Shown here one piece after another: positions 14,977-21,831 of a stretch of 32,043 nt of DNA. Position 1 is the stretch's first letter. Every line of letters begins with the position of its first letter. The notes beneath the pieces were generated by a model. That model searched no databases. It was not told where the DNA came from and saw only the letters and a list, made by a program, of their open reading frames with translations. Position numbers and translations under genes: made by a program. Source of the DNA: a virus; IMG/VR virus record IMGVR_UViG_3300034012_003301, positions 1 to 32,043 of that record; one strand, written 5' to 3'.

Positions 14977-15299
14977 ATAATTTCTTCTAAGACTCCATCC
15001 TTAACAAAACCTATAATATTATTATGTAGAGTATCTTTTTTACTTACTTCTATAATAACATCAGCTGTATAAAATTCATTATTCCAATTAAAGTTTTTTA
15101 ATACTTTAAATTTACGAACTGTTGTTTCATAAGGAAACAATTCATTTAACATTTGTCTACGTTCATTACATCCACATCCTGGTGCTCCAGCTAATTTAGC
15201 TACAGCGTCAGCTACTTTATCAATACCAAAAAAATTAGTGATTTTAGCTATTGTGTCACCAACACCTTGTGATTGTTGTTTTGGGTCAAATCCTTCCAT
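14973..15299 (-). CDS. Small Cys-containing phage protein, unknown
   Basis: 108 residues from ATG 15299 (MEGFDPKQQS). I prefer this start over upstream ones because it follows a TATATTTA box and begins the well-formed part of the protein. It has a helical region (DTIAKITNFFGIDKVADAVAKL), then PGCGCNERRQMLNELFPY with two Cys, then a beta-rich tail (RKFKVLKNFNWNN). The CGC-ERR-LN-LFPY motif is memorable, but I cannot assign a function. Its TGA overlaps the start of the membrane protein, so the two probably act together. Confidence 0.65.
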   Translation of the reverse strand: MEGFDPKQQSQGVGDTIAKITNFFGIDKVADAVAKLAGAPGCGCNERRQMLNELFPYETTVRKFKVLKNFNWNNEFYTADVIIEVSKKDTLHNNIIGFVKDGVLEEII

Positions 15300-15320
15300 A
15301 ATATAACATTTTTCATTATA

Positions 15321-15328
15321 TAAATATA
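15321..15328 (-). promoter_or_regulatory. TATATTTA box upstream of small Cys protein
   Basis: TATATTTA on the minus strand, 21 bases before ATG 15299. An out-of-frame ATG at 15316 sits 4 bases after the box and opens a 22-codon frame of doubtful meaning. Confidence 0.4.
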
Positions 15329-15345
15329 TACAAAATTTAGGAAAA

Positions 15346-16470
15346 TTACAATCCGTACTTTGCTTTAGTAGCATTATAGTTCTGTAATACTTCAGCTGCA
15401 CTTAATCCCTTAGTATAGAAATAACAGGCTCCTATTTTACCATTCAAATATAATGAACTAACACCAGTACCAATAAATCCTAAATATAAAGGATTGGCTT
15501 CAGTATAACCATCGTTACCATGTGCTGTTGATAATACTTCAGTTGTATTAATATAAACCTTTGTAGTATTGGTAGTTGATGTTATTTGTGACATAAACGT
15601 AAATAGATACCAGTTATTTATTGATACTGGATTGGTTGATGTTGTGGATATTCTTTGAGTTGCTGTTCCGTTTGTTACAACTCTTACATTTCCTGTGTTA
15701 GAGAATAATCCACCCCAATATCCATCAAAGGCAAAATTAGATGATAACTTACCAAATACTGGTATTTGTTGGTTTAGGCCTCCTAAAGCGTCAAATTTAA
15801 CCCATACTTGAATTGTTCTTTGAGTTGTTGTATTTAGGCTAAGGTTAGCTGTATGAGCAATTTGAATATTATCATTTATGCCATCCAAATCAAATATACC
15901 GCCATCATCACTTAACCAAGTAGCACCGTTGATAGTAGCATTATTACCATTACCTGTTTCATCAGTCCATTGACCGCTAGTATAGTTTGAAGCATCTAAC
16001 TCTATAAATAAGCTATTTGTAACTAAACCATTAACTGTTGGAGTTGCAGTTGGTGTTGAAGTTGGTGTTGCAGTTGGTGTTGAAGTTGGTGTAGATGTAT
16101 TTGTAGGGATTGGTGTAGGTGTAGGTGTTGGTGTGTTAGTTGGAGGAATAGGAGTTGAAGTTGGAGTTGGGGTTGGTGTATCTGTAGGAGTTGGAGTTGG
16201 TGTATCTGTAGGAGTTGGAGTTGGAGTATTAGTAGGAGTAGGGGATGGTGTAAATGTTGGTGTTGGAGATGGAGTAGGGGTAGGTGATGGAGTGGGAGTG
16301 GAAGTTGGAGTTGGTGTTGGTGTAGCAGTTGGAGTTGGAGTTGGTGGAAGAAAACGTTTTTTATTTTCTTCAAATATAATATATCCTTTATTAATTGAAG
16401 TCGTTATCCTTTCATTCTTTTTGAATGGATTTTTATCATTATTAAAAAAAGGATATTTATTTGATGTCAT
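15346..16470 (-). CDS. PT-repeat LamG-domain protein, likely fibre or adhesin
   Basis: 374 residues from ATG 16470; an upstream in-frame ATG lies inside a hairpin and is unlikely. Residues 1-41 are a basic N-terminal region, 42 to about 145 a Pro/Thr/Ser repeat of about 100 residues, and 155-374 a laminin-G/concanavalin-like jelly roll: [76 protein letters not shown] and [20 protein letters not shown], the usual LamG strand order. LamG domains bind carbohydrate. No signal peptide, so it is more likely a virion fibre or decoration protein than a secreted one. The repeat would be a good O-glycan acceptor. Confidence 0.88.
   Translation of the reverse strand: MTSNKYPFFNNDKNPFKKNERITTSINKGYIIFEENKKRFLPPTPTPTATPTPTPTSTPTPSPTPTPSPTPTFTPSPTPTNTPTPTPTDTPTPTPTDTPTPTPTSTPIPPTNTPTPTPTPIPTNTSTPTSTPTATPTSTPTATPTVNGLVTNSLFIELDASNYTSGQWTDETGNGNNATINGATWLSDDGGIFDLDGINDNIQIAHTANLSLNTTTQRTIQVWVKFDALGGLNQQIPVFGKLSSNFAFDGYWGGLFSNTGNVRVVTNGTATQRISTTSTNPVSINNWYLFTFMSQITSTTNTTKVYINTTEVLSTAHGNDGYTEANPLYLGFIGTGVSSLYLNGKIGACYFYTKGLSAAEVLQNYNATKAKYGL
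16030..16348 (-). repeat. Long tandem repeat encoding Pro/Thr/Ser linker
   Basis: About 320 bases of imperfect GGNGTNGNT-type hexamers on the plus strand, read on the minus strand as Thr-Pro with occasional Ser, Asn, Asp, Ala, Phe and Ile. Third-base variation argues for selection on the protein. Confidence 0.92.
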
Positions 16471-16476
16471 TATATA

Positions 16477-16484
16477 TAAATATA
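16477..16484 (-). promoter_or_regulatory. TATATTTA box upstream of LamG gene
   Basis: TATATTTA on the minus strand, 6 bases before ATG 16470, directly after a terminator-like hairpin. It supports the shorter start. Confidence 0.45.
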
Positions 16485-16492
16485 GAGAATAA

Positions 16493-16514
16493 GTGCCCCT
16501 CATTTGAGGAGCAC
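16493..16514 (-). terminator. Terminator-like hairpin after the dcd gene
   Basis: GTGC(T)CCTC pairs with GAGG(G)GCAC around a 4-base AAAT loop, eight pairs with one mismatch. The minus-strand T tract (TTATTCT) is weak, while the plus strand has TTTT. It probably ends the long nucleotide-metabolism transcript. Confidence 0.6.
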
Positions 16515-16543
16515 TTTTGAGGCATTAATCGACTACCTGCGGA

Positions 16544-17077
16544 TTATAATGAAATTCGTTGTTTATCATTTTGCCACTGACCATCATATTTTTCAGCAGA
16601 TTCACACTCATGAAAATAAATTTGTGCTACTCTAGCGTCTTTTTCAATGAATATTGTTTCATGAACATATAGTAATGTACCCATATTGTCTGTTTTAAAA
16701 CCTGGATCAAATACAGGTGAGTTAATAATAGCTCCATTACGATATAATGATGAACGTTGTTTAATAAATGCTACTCTATTATCAGGTATATTACATCCTT
16801 CCCAAAATGTAATATCATATACTCCTTCATATAATAGCCATCCCTCATTTCCATCTAATTGAATAGTATCAAGCGGAATGTAAGTAGTTAATTCAGTCTT
16901 ATCTTTTAATACTTTACCTATTTTAGCATCTTTATTAAAAGTTCCTCCTACAACTCTACTAGAACCTACTTTATTCACTGATTTTAAACTAAGATCATAC
17001 CCAACTTGTGCTGGTTTGCCTTTAGTTTCATCTAATTTAAGTAATTCTTCTTCTAAAATTTGTTTTACGTTTAACAT
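16544..17077 (-). CDS. dcd: dCTP deaminase/dUTPase superfamily protein
   Basis: A 177-residue trimeric-fold nucleotide hydrolase. GYDLSL (residues 26-31) corresponds to the YDLrLg motif, and KQRSSLYRNGAIINSPVFDPGF (about 106-127) to the S-S-x-x-R-x-G and D-x-G-F motifs that bind the nucleotide. Dcd makes dUTP from dCTP, and bifunctional forms go on to dUMP for dTTP synthesis; which activity this one has is not clear. The family's Asp/Glu deaminase signature should be aligned before fixing the reaction. It overlaps the phosphoribosyltransferase by 7 bases and ends the nucleotide operon. Confidence 0.82.
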   Translation of the reverse strand: MLNVKQILEEELLKLDETKGKPAQVGYDLSLKSVNKVGSSRVVGGTFNKDAKIGKVLKDKTELTTYIPLDTIQLDGNEGWLLYEGVYDITFWEGCNIPDNRVAFIKQRSSLYRNGAIINSPVFDPGFKTDNMGTLLYVHETIFIEKDARVAQIYFHECESAEKYDGQWQNDKQRISL

Positions 17078-17478
17078 AATTTATAGTCTTGTATTGTTTT
17101 TGAGTCTTTATTTTCCCATGGATAAACTATCCATTCATTTTCATAAGCTATTTCCCAAAAGTAATGAGGTTGATATTCAGATGATTGTTTCCAATGTAGA
17201 GCAGCAGTATAAATATTATTTTCAAATTTAAATCGCTTTAATGTTTTACCTGTATCACAAATATCATCTACAACTAGAATATCACCTGCTACTGATGCTA
17301 TATTAGCTTGAGCTACAAATGGAATACTTAATCTATGAGATAGCATTACAGCAGCAATTAATCCTCCACGAGGTAGTCCTCCAACAGCTTCAAATTTAAT
17401 TCCACTAGTATGAATACTAGCTACTAGTCTATTAATCGCTCTATCAACATCATTCCAATTTAAATATCGCTTATCCAT
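17071..17478 (-). CDS. Gpt-like guanine/xanthine phosphoribosyltransferase
   Basis: A 135-residue type I PRTase. The PRPP loop is GDILVVDDICDTGKTLKRF (about 66-84), an excellent match to the 13-residue motif with the two Asp. VGGLPRGGLIAAVMLSHRL matches the RGGL-P-x-L region of xanthine-guanine PRTase (Gpt), and ENEWIVYPWE corresponds to the Gpt base-binding WIEQPW segment. The reaction would be PRPP plus guanine or xanthine to GMP or XMP. It overlaps folE by 1 base. In this operon it could salvage the guanine that DpdA displaces from DNA, returning it toward GTP, the FolE substrate (inference). Confidence 0.8.
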   Translation of the reverse strand: MDKRYLNWNDVDRAINRLVASIHTSGIKFEAVGGLPRGGLIAAVMLSHRLSIPFVAQANIASVAGDILVVDDICDTGKTLKRFKFENNIYTAALHWKQSSEYQPHYFWEIAYENEWIVYPWENKDSKTIQDYKLC

Positions 17479-18203
17479 TATTTATATCCTTCCATATTTA
17501 GTTTTAACATTTCAATTACCTCCATCTTAGCTGTTCTACTATGATCAGCAAATACACCTGATACTTCACTTGTAACCATACTAGCACCAAAGTGTTTTAC
17601 CCCACGACAACTAACACAATTGTGGTATGAATGTACTACTACCATTACATTTTCAGTTTCAGCTACAGCTTGAATAGCATTATGGATTGCTACTGTAAGT
17701 TGTTCTTGAATAGCTCCTCTACGAGCAAAATGTTCTACAATACGATTCAACTTACTTAAACCTACTACTTTACCATCTTCACCTGGTATATAAGCAATAT
17801 GTGCTTTACCTAAAATAGCTTGATGGTGATGAGAACACATACTTACAATTGGAATATCTCTTTCTAATACAATACCAGCGTAACCATCACTTGGAAATGC
17901 TGTAATGTCAGTTGGTAACTCATATCTACCTCTCCATAAATCAAACACATATGCTTTAGCTACACGACGAGGTGTTTCCATACTATTTGGATCATTTTCC
18001 CAATCAACACCAAGTGCTGTTAAAAACTGTCCATATGCTTTTTCAGCGTTAGCTACTATACCCCATTTTTCATCATCATTTAAAGAACGATGATATCCAT
18101 CTTCAAGTAATGACTTTAAATGAGTTGAAATACCGTTAGCAAAACCGGCTTGTGCTGTTTCTAATGTCTCTGCATTAGCAATTTTCCTGCGTTTGTTCTC
18201 CAT
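17478..18203 (-). CDS. folE: GTP cyclohydrolase I (FolE)
   Basis: A 241-residue enzyme converting GTP to 7,8-dihydroneopterin triphosphate, the first step of 7-deazaguanine synthesis. The zinc ligands are intact: Cys123 and His126 in CSHHHQAILGKAHIAYIPG, and Cys196 in HNCVSCRGV. GLSKLNRIVEHFARR and the QEQLT helix are canonical. An additional Cys (199) lies two residues before the RG of the RGV motif. The start is downstream of an overlapping small gene (29-base overlap), and the stop overlaps the PRTase start by 1 base. In this context it serves preQ0/DNA modification more likely than folate synthesis, since no other folate gene is present. Confidence 0.96.
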   Translation of the reverse strand: MENKRRKIANAETLETAQAGFANGISTHLKSLLEDGYHRSLNDDEKWGIVANAEKAYGQFLTALGVDWENDPNSMETPRRVAKAYVFDLWRGRYELPTDITAFPSDGYAGIVLERDIPIVSMCSHHHQAILGKAHIAYIPGEDGKVVGLSKLNRIVEHFARRGAIQEQLTVAIHNAIQAVAETENVMVVVHSYHNCVSCRGVKHFGASMVTSEVSGVFADHSRTAKMEVIEMLKLNMEGYK

Positions 18204-18414
18204 TATTATTTTCTTTATTATTTAATATATCAATACTTTTTTGAGTATCCAAAAGTTTCATTGCAACCATAGTATTCCAAACTGAAATTTGATTCCATAA
18301 TTTTTGGACTTCACTTTTAAGAGTAAAAATTTGTTTCCATTGAAACATTTGTATTACCATTAATAAAAGAATTATTCCTAAATAAAAGTGTTCTTGAGTT
18401 AATGTAAATGTCAT
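18175..18414 (-). CDS. Small single-span membrane protein, unknown
   Basis: 79 residues with one membrane helix at about 11-26 (YLGIILLLMVIQMFQW), followed by a heptad-like helix (QIFTLKSEVQKLWNQISVW) and a polar Asn/Glu-rich tail. It resembles small phage spanin- or accessory-type membrane proteins in layout, but no family is recognised. It overlaps folE by 29 bases and follows the Smr gene by 9, so it is co-transcribed with the modification genes. Confidence 0.6.
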   Translation of the reverse strand: MTFTLTQEHFYLGIILLLMVIQMFQWKQIFTLKSEVQKLWNQISVWNTMVAMKLLDTQKSIDILNNKENNNGEQTQENC

Positions 18415-18423
18415 ATTTGTATT

Positions 18424-18630
18424 TTAATCTATTACAATTATTTCTCCATGATTATGAGCAGGAATATAATGTTGTAATTTATGTTTATTAAGCATGTTTT
18501 GTGTTAGATTTCTCATTCTTTCAGAATATCCTGTTATTATTCTGAATGGTGGGTTATTCATTAGGATAAAATTTTCAACTACATCTCTTACATCATAATG
18601 AGATACACCATGGAGATCTAACTCTTTCAC
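18424..18630 (-). CDS. Minimal Smr-domain protein
   Basis: A 68-residue protein that is almost entirely a Smr (small MutS-related) domain. The LDLHG motif is at residues 4-8, followed by SHYDVRDVVENFI and RIITGYSERMRNLTQNML (the TGxG-type loop of Smr, here TGYS), ending in GEIIVID. Smr domains are nucleic-acid binding and often nicking nucleases; LDLHG contains the proposed catalytic His. The last Gly of the usual TGRG is replaced, so activity may be altered. It lies between PspC and the membrane protein in the operon. Confidence 0.78.
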   Translation of the reverse strand: MKELDLHGVSHYDVRDVVENFILMNNPPFRIITGYSERMRNLTQNMLNKHKLQHYIPAHNHGEIIVID

Positions 18631-18640
18631 TTTATTTTAT

Positions 18641-18826
18641 TTACTTATTGTTTTTAGGTATTACCGCCCAAGCTATGAAGTAAAACATAATAACAGGTAC
18701 AGGAGCAAATATTAAGGCTAAAAATATTAATCTCCAAAGTGTAGAATCTGTATTGGTATACTCACCGAGTCCACCACAAATTCCTGCTATTTTTTTGTCT
18801 AACTGGCTTCTAAATAGTTTTTTCAT
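18641..18826 (-). CDS. PspC-domain membrane protein
   Basis: 61 residues from ATG 18826 (MKKLFRSQLDKK); an in-frame ATG 9 bases upstream is also possible but would overlap queE. The family signature KKIAGICGGLGEYTNTDSTL is followed by one hydrophobic stretch (IFLALIFAPVPVIMFYFIAW) and the end VIPKNNK, a nearly complete PspC domain. PspC senses or binds partner proteins at stressed membranes; stand-alone domains are common in Bacteroidota. Its presence between queE and Smr suggests either host-derived cargo or a phage factor that buffers envelope stress. Confidence 0.85.
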   Translation of the reverse strand: MKKLFRSQLDKKIAGICGGLGEYTNTDSTLWRLIFLALIFAPVPVIMFYFIAWAVIPKNNK

Positions 18827-18827
18827 A

Positions 18828-19661
18828 TTATACATTTAATGTTTTATTCCAAGCTGAAATGTGTAGACGAGTAAGTCCTCTGAACTTGTAGATCTTGGCC
18901 ATTTCAAGAACGAAATTAGTACGCTCGTGGAAATCATCTTGATCATCTAAACCAGGCATACACACTACATTTTTAAGTGGAATATTAAATGGTTCTACAA
19001 AGTCGCGGAATAATTCCTTAACATCATCTTCTGTGCTGATAACGAATTTAAATTGATAATTACTATGTTCCATTATACGTTTAATAGCAGCAGGTACAAT
19101 ACGTTGTTTTTCGGTCATACCTGAGTTTGCTAGTTTAGGGGAGCAATTGATTTGGTTAATCCAGCTGAATAAATTAGTTCCAATTTCAACAGTACCATTT
19201 GTTTCTATTTCATTATATACATTAGATAAGTCTTTATCTTGACTTAACCAATATGTAAAGAAATTACAAATAGCATCCTGATGGCCTTTAATTGTAGGTT
19301 CACCACCTGTCCAAATGATATGAATGTTACCATTTTTAATATCATCATAGATACCTTGTTCTTTCCAACGATCAATTAGATATTGGAACTCTTTATCTTC
19401 ACCTCTCCACAACCACTGACTTGTAGAATCACAAGTCCATGTTGCTTTACCTTCAGCGTGTAAATCACCTACGAAGATTTCTCCGTCTTCTAGTTTCTTT
19501 TCCTTCTCTAATTGATTGGCAAACTTACGGCTCATACCGCAAGTTAGATTACAGATACCTAATCTTACAAAGTAAGAGGGCACTCCTGAGGAGATACCCT
19601 CACCTTGGACAGAGTAGAAGTCACTAGAAATTAATAATTTGTTTGGATCTATTTTACTCAT
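18828..19661 (-). CDS. queE: QueE, 7-carboxy-7-deazaguanine synthase (radical SAM)
   Basis: 277 residues. QueE rearranges 6-carboxy-5,6,7,8-tetrahydropterin to 7-carboxy-7-deazaguanine. FYSVQGEGISSGVPSYFVRL is a typical QueE start, and IIWTGGEPTI is the SAM-binding GGEP motif; EIETNGT and the CSPKLANSG segment also match. The 4Fe-4S motif is unusual: C37-x3-C41 is followed by about 35 inserted residues before C77 (WTCDST), where canonical members have C-x3-C-x2-C. The inserted part is charged (LEKEKKLEDGE). The gene overlaps the 75-aa gene by 4 bases. Confidence 0.9.
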   Translation of the reverse strand: MSKIDPNKLLISSDFYSVQGEGISSGVPSYFVRLGICNLTCGMSRKFANQLEKEKKLEDGEIFVGDLHAEGKATWTCDSTSQWLWRGEDKEFQYLIDRWKEQGIYDDIKNGNIHIIWTGGEPTIKGHQDAICNFFTYWLSQDKDLSNVYNEIETNGTVEIGTNLFSWINQINCSPKLANSGMTEKQRIVPAAIKRIMEHSNYQFKFVISTEDDVKELFRDFVEPFNIPLKNVVCMPGLDDQDDFHERTNFVLEMAKIYKFRGLTRLHISAWNKTLNV

Positions 19662-19885
19662 AATACTATTCCTTTTACAATTTTATATTTTGATTTGTCG
19701 GGTACATGGTATTCAGTACTGGCATCTTCATGTTTACCATAATACCATTCGTCGTGTACATTTAAAGCAATTTCCATTTCTTCACCTACATATACATCAT
19801 TATATCCACCTTCATACCCCGCTGTGAACACGTGCAGATCAGGATCTAATTGTTGTAGTTGCTCTATTAGTTCTTTGACGGTCAT
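19658..19885 (-). CDS. Small acidic phage protein, unknown
   Basis: 75 residues: an N-terminal helix (TVKELIEQLQQLDPDLHVF), then TAGYEGGYNDVYVGEEMEI and a C-terminal strand. The helix followed by DPD-x-V resembles a widespread class of small phage and bacterial proteins (KELI..L...D.D..V), of unknown function. It is joined by ATGA overlaps both to the 41-aa gene before it and to queE after it, so it is translated with the queuosine-type genes. Confidence 0.72.
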   Translation of the reverse strand: MTVKELIEQLQQLDPDLHVFTAGYEGGYNDVYVGEEMEIALNVHDEWYYGKHEDASTEYHVPDKSKYKIVKGIVL

Positions 19886-20007
19886 TTAAATAATGTTTTT
19901 ATATAATTAAATATAGGACTTATATTTTGCCAATCTGCAAGTACACTTAATATACTGAAGTGTTTTTCACCACATAATCCTAATGCATGTTCTATAACAT
20001 GAATCAT
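19882..20007 (-). CDS. 41-residue microprotein between QueC and the 75-aa gene
   Basis: The frame starts at ATG 20007, which overlaps the queC TGA as ATGA, and ends at a TGA that overlaps the next ATG. It encodes MIHVIEHALGLCGEKHFSIL and so on, ending in YIKTLFK. It is amphipathic, with three His and one Cys in the first 16 residues. Perfect 4-base overlap at both ends, no gap, and a filled 118-base space between two coding genes argue that it is real. No family recognised. Confidence 0.65.
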   Translation of the reverse strand: MIHVIEHALGLCGEKHFSILSVLADWQNISPIFNYIKTLFK

Positions 20008-20831
20008 ATATTAGTTTTTTTATGTTCTAATAATACTTGTTCTACATGTGCTTTTACTTCATCCCACTGTATTATTCTAACTCCATCCTCAATTTTTTCA
20101 CCATATATTACAGGATCAGGACGACCTAATTTAATAAACGCTTCAATACGCTCTACGGACGCGGCTGATTTAAAATCAGATACCCAATATCCTTCTTCAA
20201 CTTTAATTGGCTTATAAGATGTATTAGTACGAGAATAAACTTCATCAAAGTCTAATTCTAATTTTTCACAACATTTTAACCCATCTTCTAGAATAGTAAA
20301 TTTATTCATTTTAAGATACGGTGTATAAAAACTTACTAATTCAGAATCCCAATTACCAATTTTAAATGCTTCCATATCAGCATCTCTAAATTCTTGTCTA
20401 CAATCAGGATAAATAGCATGGTCACCAGCGTGAATACCTAATGCAATATGTACTTCTTGTTTCTCACCTTTAGTAGCAATTGACAATGCTACTGCTTGAA
20501 TAATAGAGCTAAATATTTTATTACGATTAGGAACAACAGTTTCTTTCATATTGTCTTGTTCGTAATGTCCTTCAGGTACATCTTTACCACCTTCAACTAA
20601 AGCTGAATTAAGTAGTTGCTGTAATCCGTCTAGTTTGATAATCTGGTGTGTTACATTTTGTCCTTTAGAATTTAAATACTTCACTAACGATGTAGCACGT
20701 TCAAGTTCTACTTTATGTTTCTGTCCATAATCAAAGGATAGAGCTGTTACTTCATAGCCATTGGCGAGTAGATGAAGCAGCAAGGTGGAGCTATCCATTC
20801 CTCCACTTAATGATAATACTGCTTTTTTCAT
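20004..20831 (-). CDS. queC: QueC-like 7-cyano-7-deazaguanine synthase lacking zinc Cys
   Basis: 275 residues. QueC uses ATP and ammonia to turn 7-carboxy-7-deazaguanine into preQ0. The PP-loop SLSGGMDSSTLLLHL (7-21), LSFDYGQKHKVEL, TVVPNRNKIFSSI and HAGDHAIYPDCRQEF are textbook. The C-terminal zinc site is not: where the family has a Cys in SCY and three more in CGxCxxC, this protein has Ser205 (TSY), Ser218, Ser222 and Ser225 (SDFKSAASVER). It may still be active with a different structure, or have changed chemistry. ATGA overlaps join it to dpdA and to the 41-aa gene. Confidence 0.9.
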   Translation of the reverse strand: MKKAVLSLSGGMDSSTLLLHLLANGYEVTALSFDYGQKHKVELERATSLVKYLNSKGQNVTHQIIKLDGLQQLLNSALVEGGKDVPEGHYEQDNMKETVVPNRNKIFSSIIQAVALSIATKGEKQEVHIALGIHAGDHAIYPDCRQEFRDADMEAFKIGNWDSELVSFYTPYLKMNKFTILEDGLKCCEKLELDFDEVYSRTNTSYKPIKVEEGYWVSDFKSAASVERIEAFIKLGRPDPVIYGEKIEDGVRIIQWDEVKAHVEQVLLEHKKTNI

Positions 20832-21613
20832 TGTATATATTGTTTAAATTTATTAATATTGAATTTAATATCTTCCATTCGCTCAGTCAAATCTACTTCA
20901 AATAATTCTTCAATCTTAGTCTTTGGTTTATATTCAATTCCATTATCTCCATATCTAACACCTTCAGATCCTACAATAATTGGATTTGATGTATCAACTG
21001 ATTTAATCCAATCAAATTTAGTATAGGCCATAAATTCTTGAGGTAATGAACAACCAAGTAAATGATGATATATTTCTTTTCTAATAGTATCTTTTTCAAT
21101 TAAACGTCTAATTAATTCAATTCTGCCTAACATTTGAGCATATACTGGTTTATGCTGTGGGTAGAAATCAGTATAGGCTATACTAGAATGATTAAATGCA
21201 ATATGTTTATATCCTATATCTACTAATGTTTGATATGTAGTTATTAATTCACCCATATCTTTACCTTGACATACAGCCATTAAATTAGTACCTTCAGGTA
21301 ATTTATCTTTATAATTAAGCATCCAATGCTTAGCATTTCGTAAAGTAGCATTAGCATCATTCCATTCATCAGGTACAATGAATATATCTGGTTTGACTAA
21401 CCATATTTTATCGAATAGATCTTCAGTTGTATGGGTTACACCTTCAAATAACCCATTATCCATAATAATGAAACGTTTATCTAAACGTGCTTTTTGAAAG
21501 AATAATCTATAACGATCGTATTTGTCTATTAAATGTGGGAGGCAATAATCATAATCGTTCCACTCATAACTGTGATTCATTAATTCAATAGGTAACTCAT
21601 GACTTACTTTCAT
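20828..21613 (-). CDS. dpdA: DpdA-like DNA 7-deazaguanine transglycosylase
   Basis: A 261-residue TGT-fold protein that would exchange guanine in DNA for a 7-deazaguanine base. IIMDNGLFEG (D52) takes the place of the TGT S-D-S-G-G segment with its acid/base Asp; IVPDEW lies at 79-84; VCQGKDM, then HHLLGCSLPQEF matches the L-G-G-x-x-G-E region; and WIKSVDTSNP supplies Asp207, the presumed nucleophile. At 261 residues it is shorter than tRNA TGTs (about 370-380), and it lacks the Cys3-His zinc site. It resembles phage DpdA rather than tRNA enzymes. It overlaps queC by 4 bases, and no tRNA-modifying partner is seen. Confidence 0.85.
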   Translation of the reverse strand: MKVSHELPIELMNHSYEWNDYDYCLPHLIDKYDRYRLFFQKARLDKRFIIMDNGLFEGVTHTTEDLFDKIWLVKPDIFIVPDEWNDANATLRNAKHWMLNYKDKLPEGTNLMAVCQGKDMGELITTYQTLVDIGYKHIAFNHSSIAYTDFYPQHKPVYAQMLGRIELIRRLIEKDTIRKEIYHHLLGCSLPQEFMAYTKFDWIKSVDTSNPIIVGSEGVRYGDNGIEYKPKTKIEELFEVDLTERMEDIKFNINKFKQYIQ

Positions 21614-21618
21614 ATTGT

Positions 21619-21831
21619 TTATTTATAATGGTGTAATTTCTTTTTCCATTTATCAATTTGTGTCTGGCAATACCATTTGCCTAACCAACTAGAGGCGTTA
21701 AAATATTTTTTCTCCCATTCTTCTATTTTTCTAAATATAGGAGCATTAGCTTTATTTATAATATCAATATCATAATAGCTATTTTCCTCTAGCATTGCTT
21801 TTTCCCATTCTTCTTTTTTACTCTTACTCAT
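21619..21831 (-). CDS. Small Trp/Lys-rich protein, unknown
   Basis: 70 residues, highly charged, with repeated E/W/K helices (KKEEWEKAMLEENSYY, EEWEKKYFNASSWL, KWYCQTQIDKWKKK). No family recognised. It overlaps the QueD-like gene by 8 bases and lies 5 bases before dpdA, so it is a member of the same operon. The helical, Trp-studded layout fits a small binding or adaptor protein. Confidence 0.6.
   Translation of the reverse strand: MSKSKKEEWEKAMLEENSYYDIDIINKANAPIFRKIEEWEKKYFNASSWLGKWYCQTQIDKWKKKLHHYK

Noticed and set aside
15299-15401. Longer N-terminus for the small Cys protein (start 15401)
   Set aside because: It would run through the box and an AT-rich leader and overlap the upstream gene's end; ATG 15299 starts the well-formed part of the protein.
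16023-16373. Minus-strand Leu/Gln/His repeat frame inside the LamG gene
   Set aside because: It is an out-of-frame reading of the same PT repeat. The LamG reading frame has a full domain.
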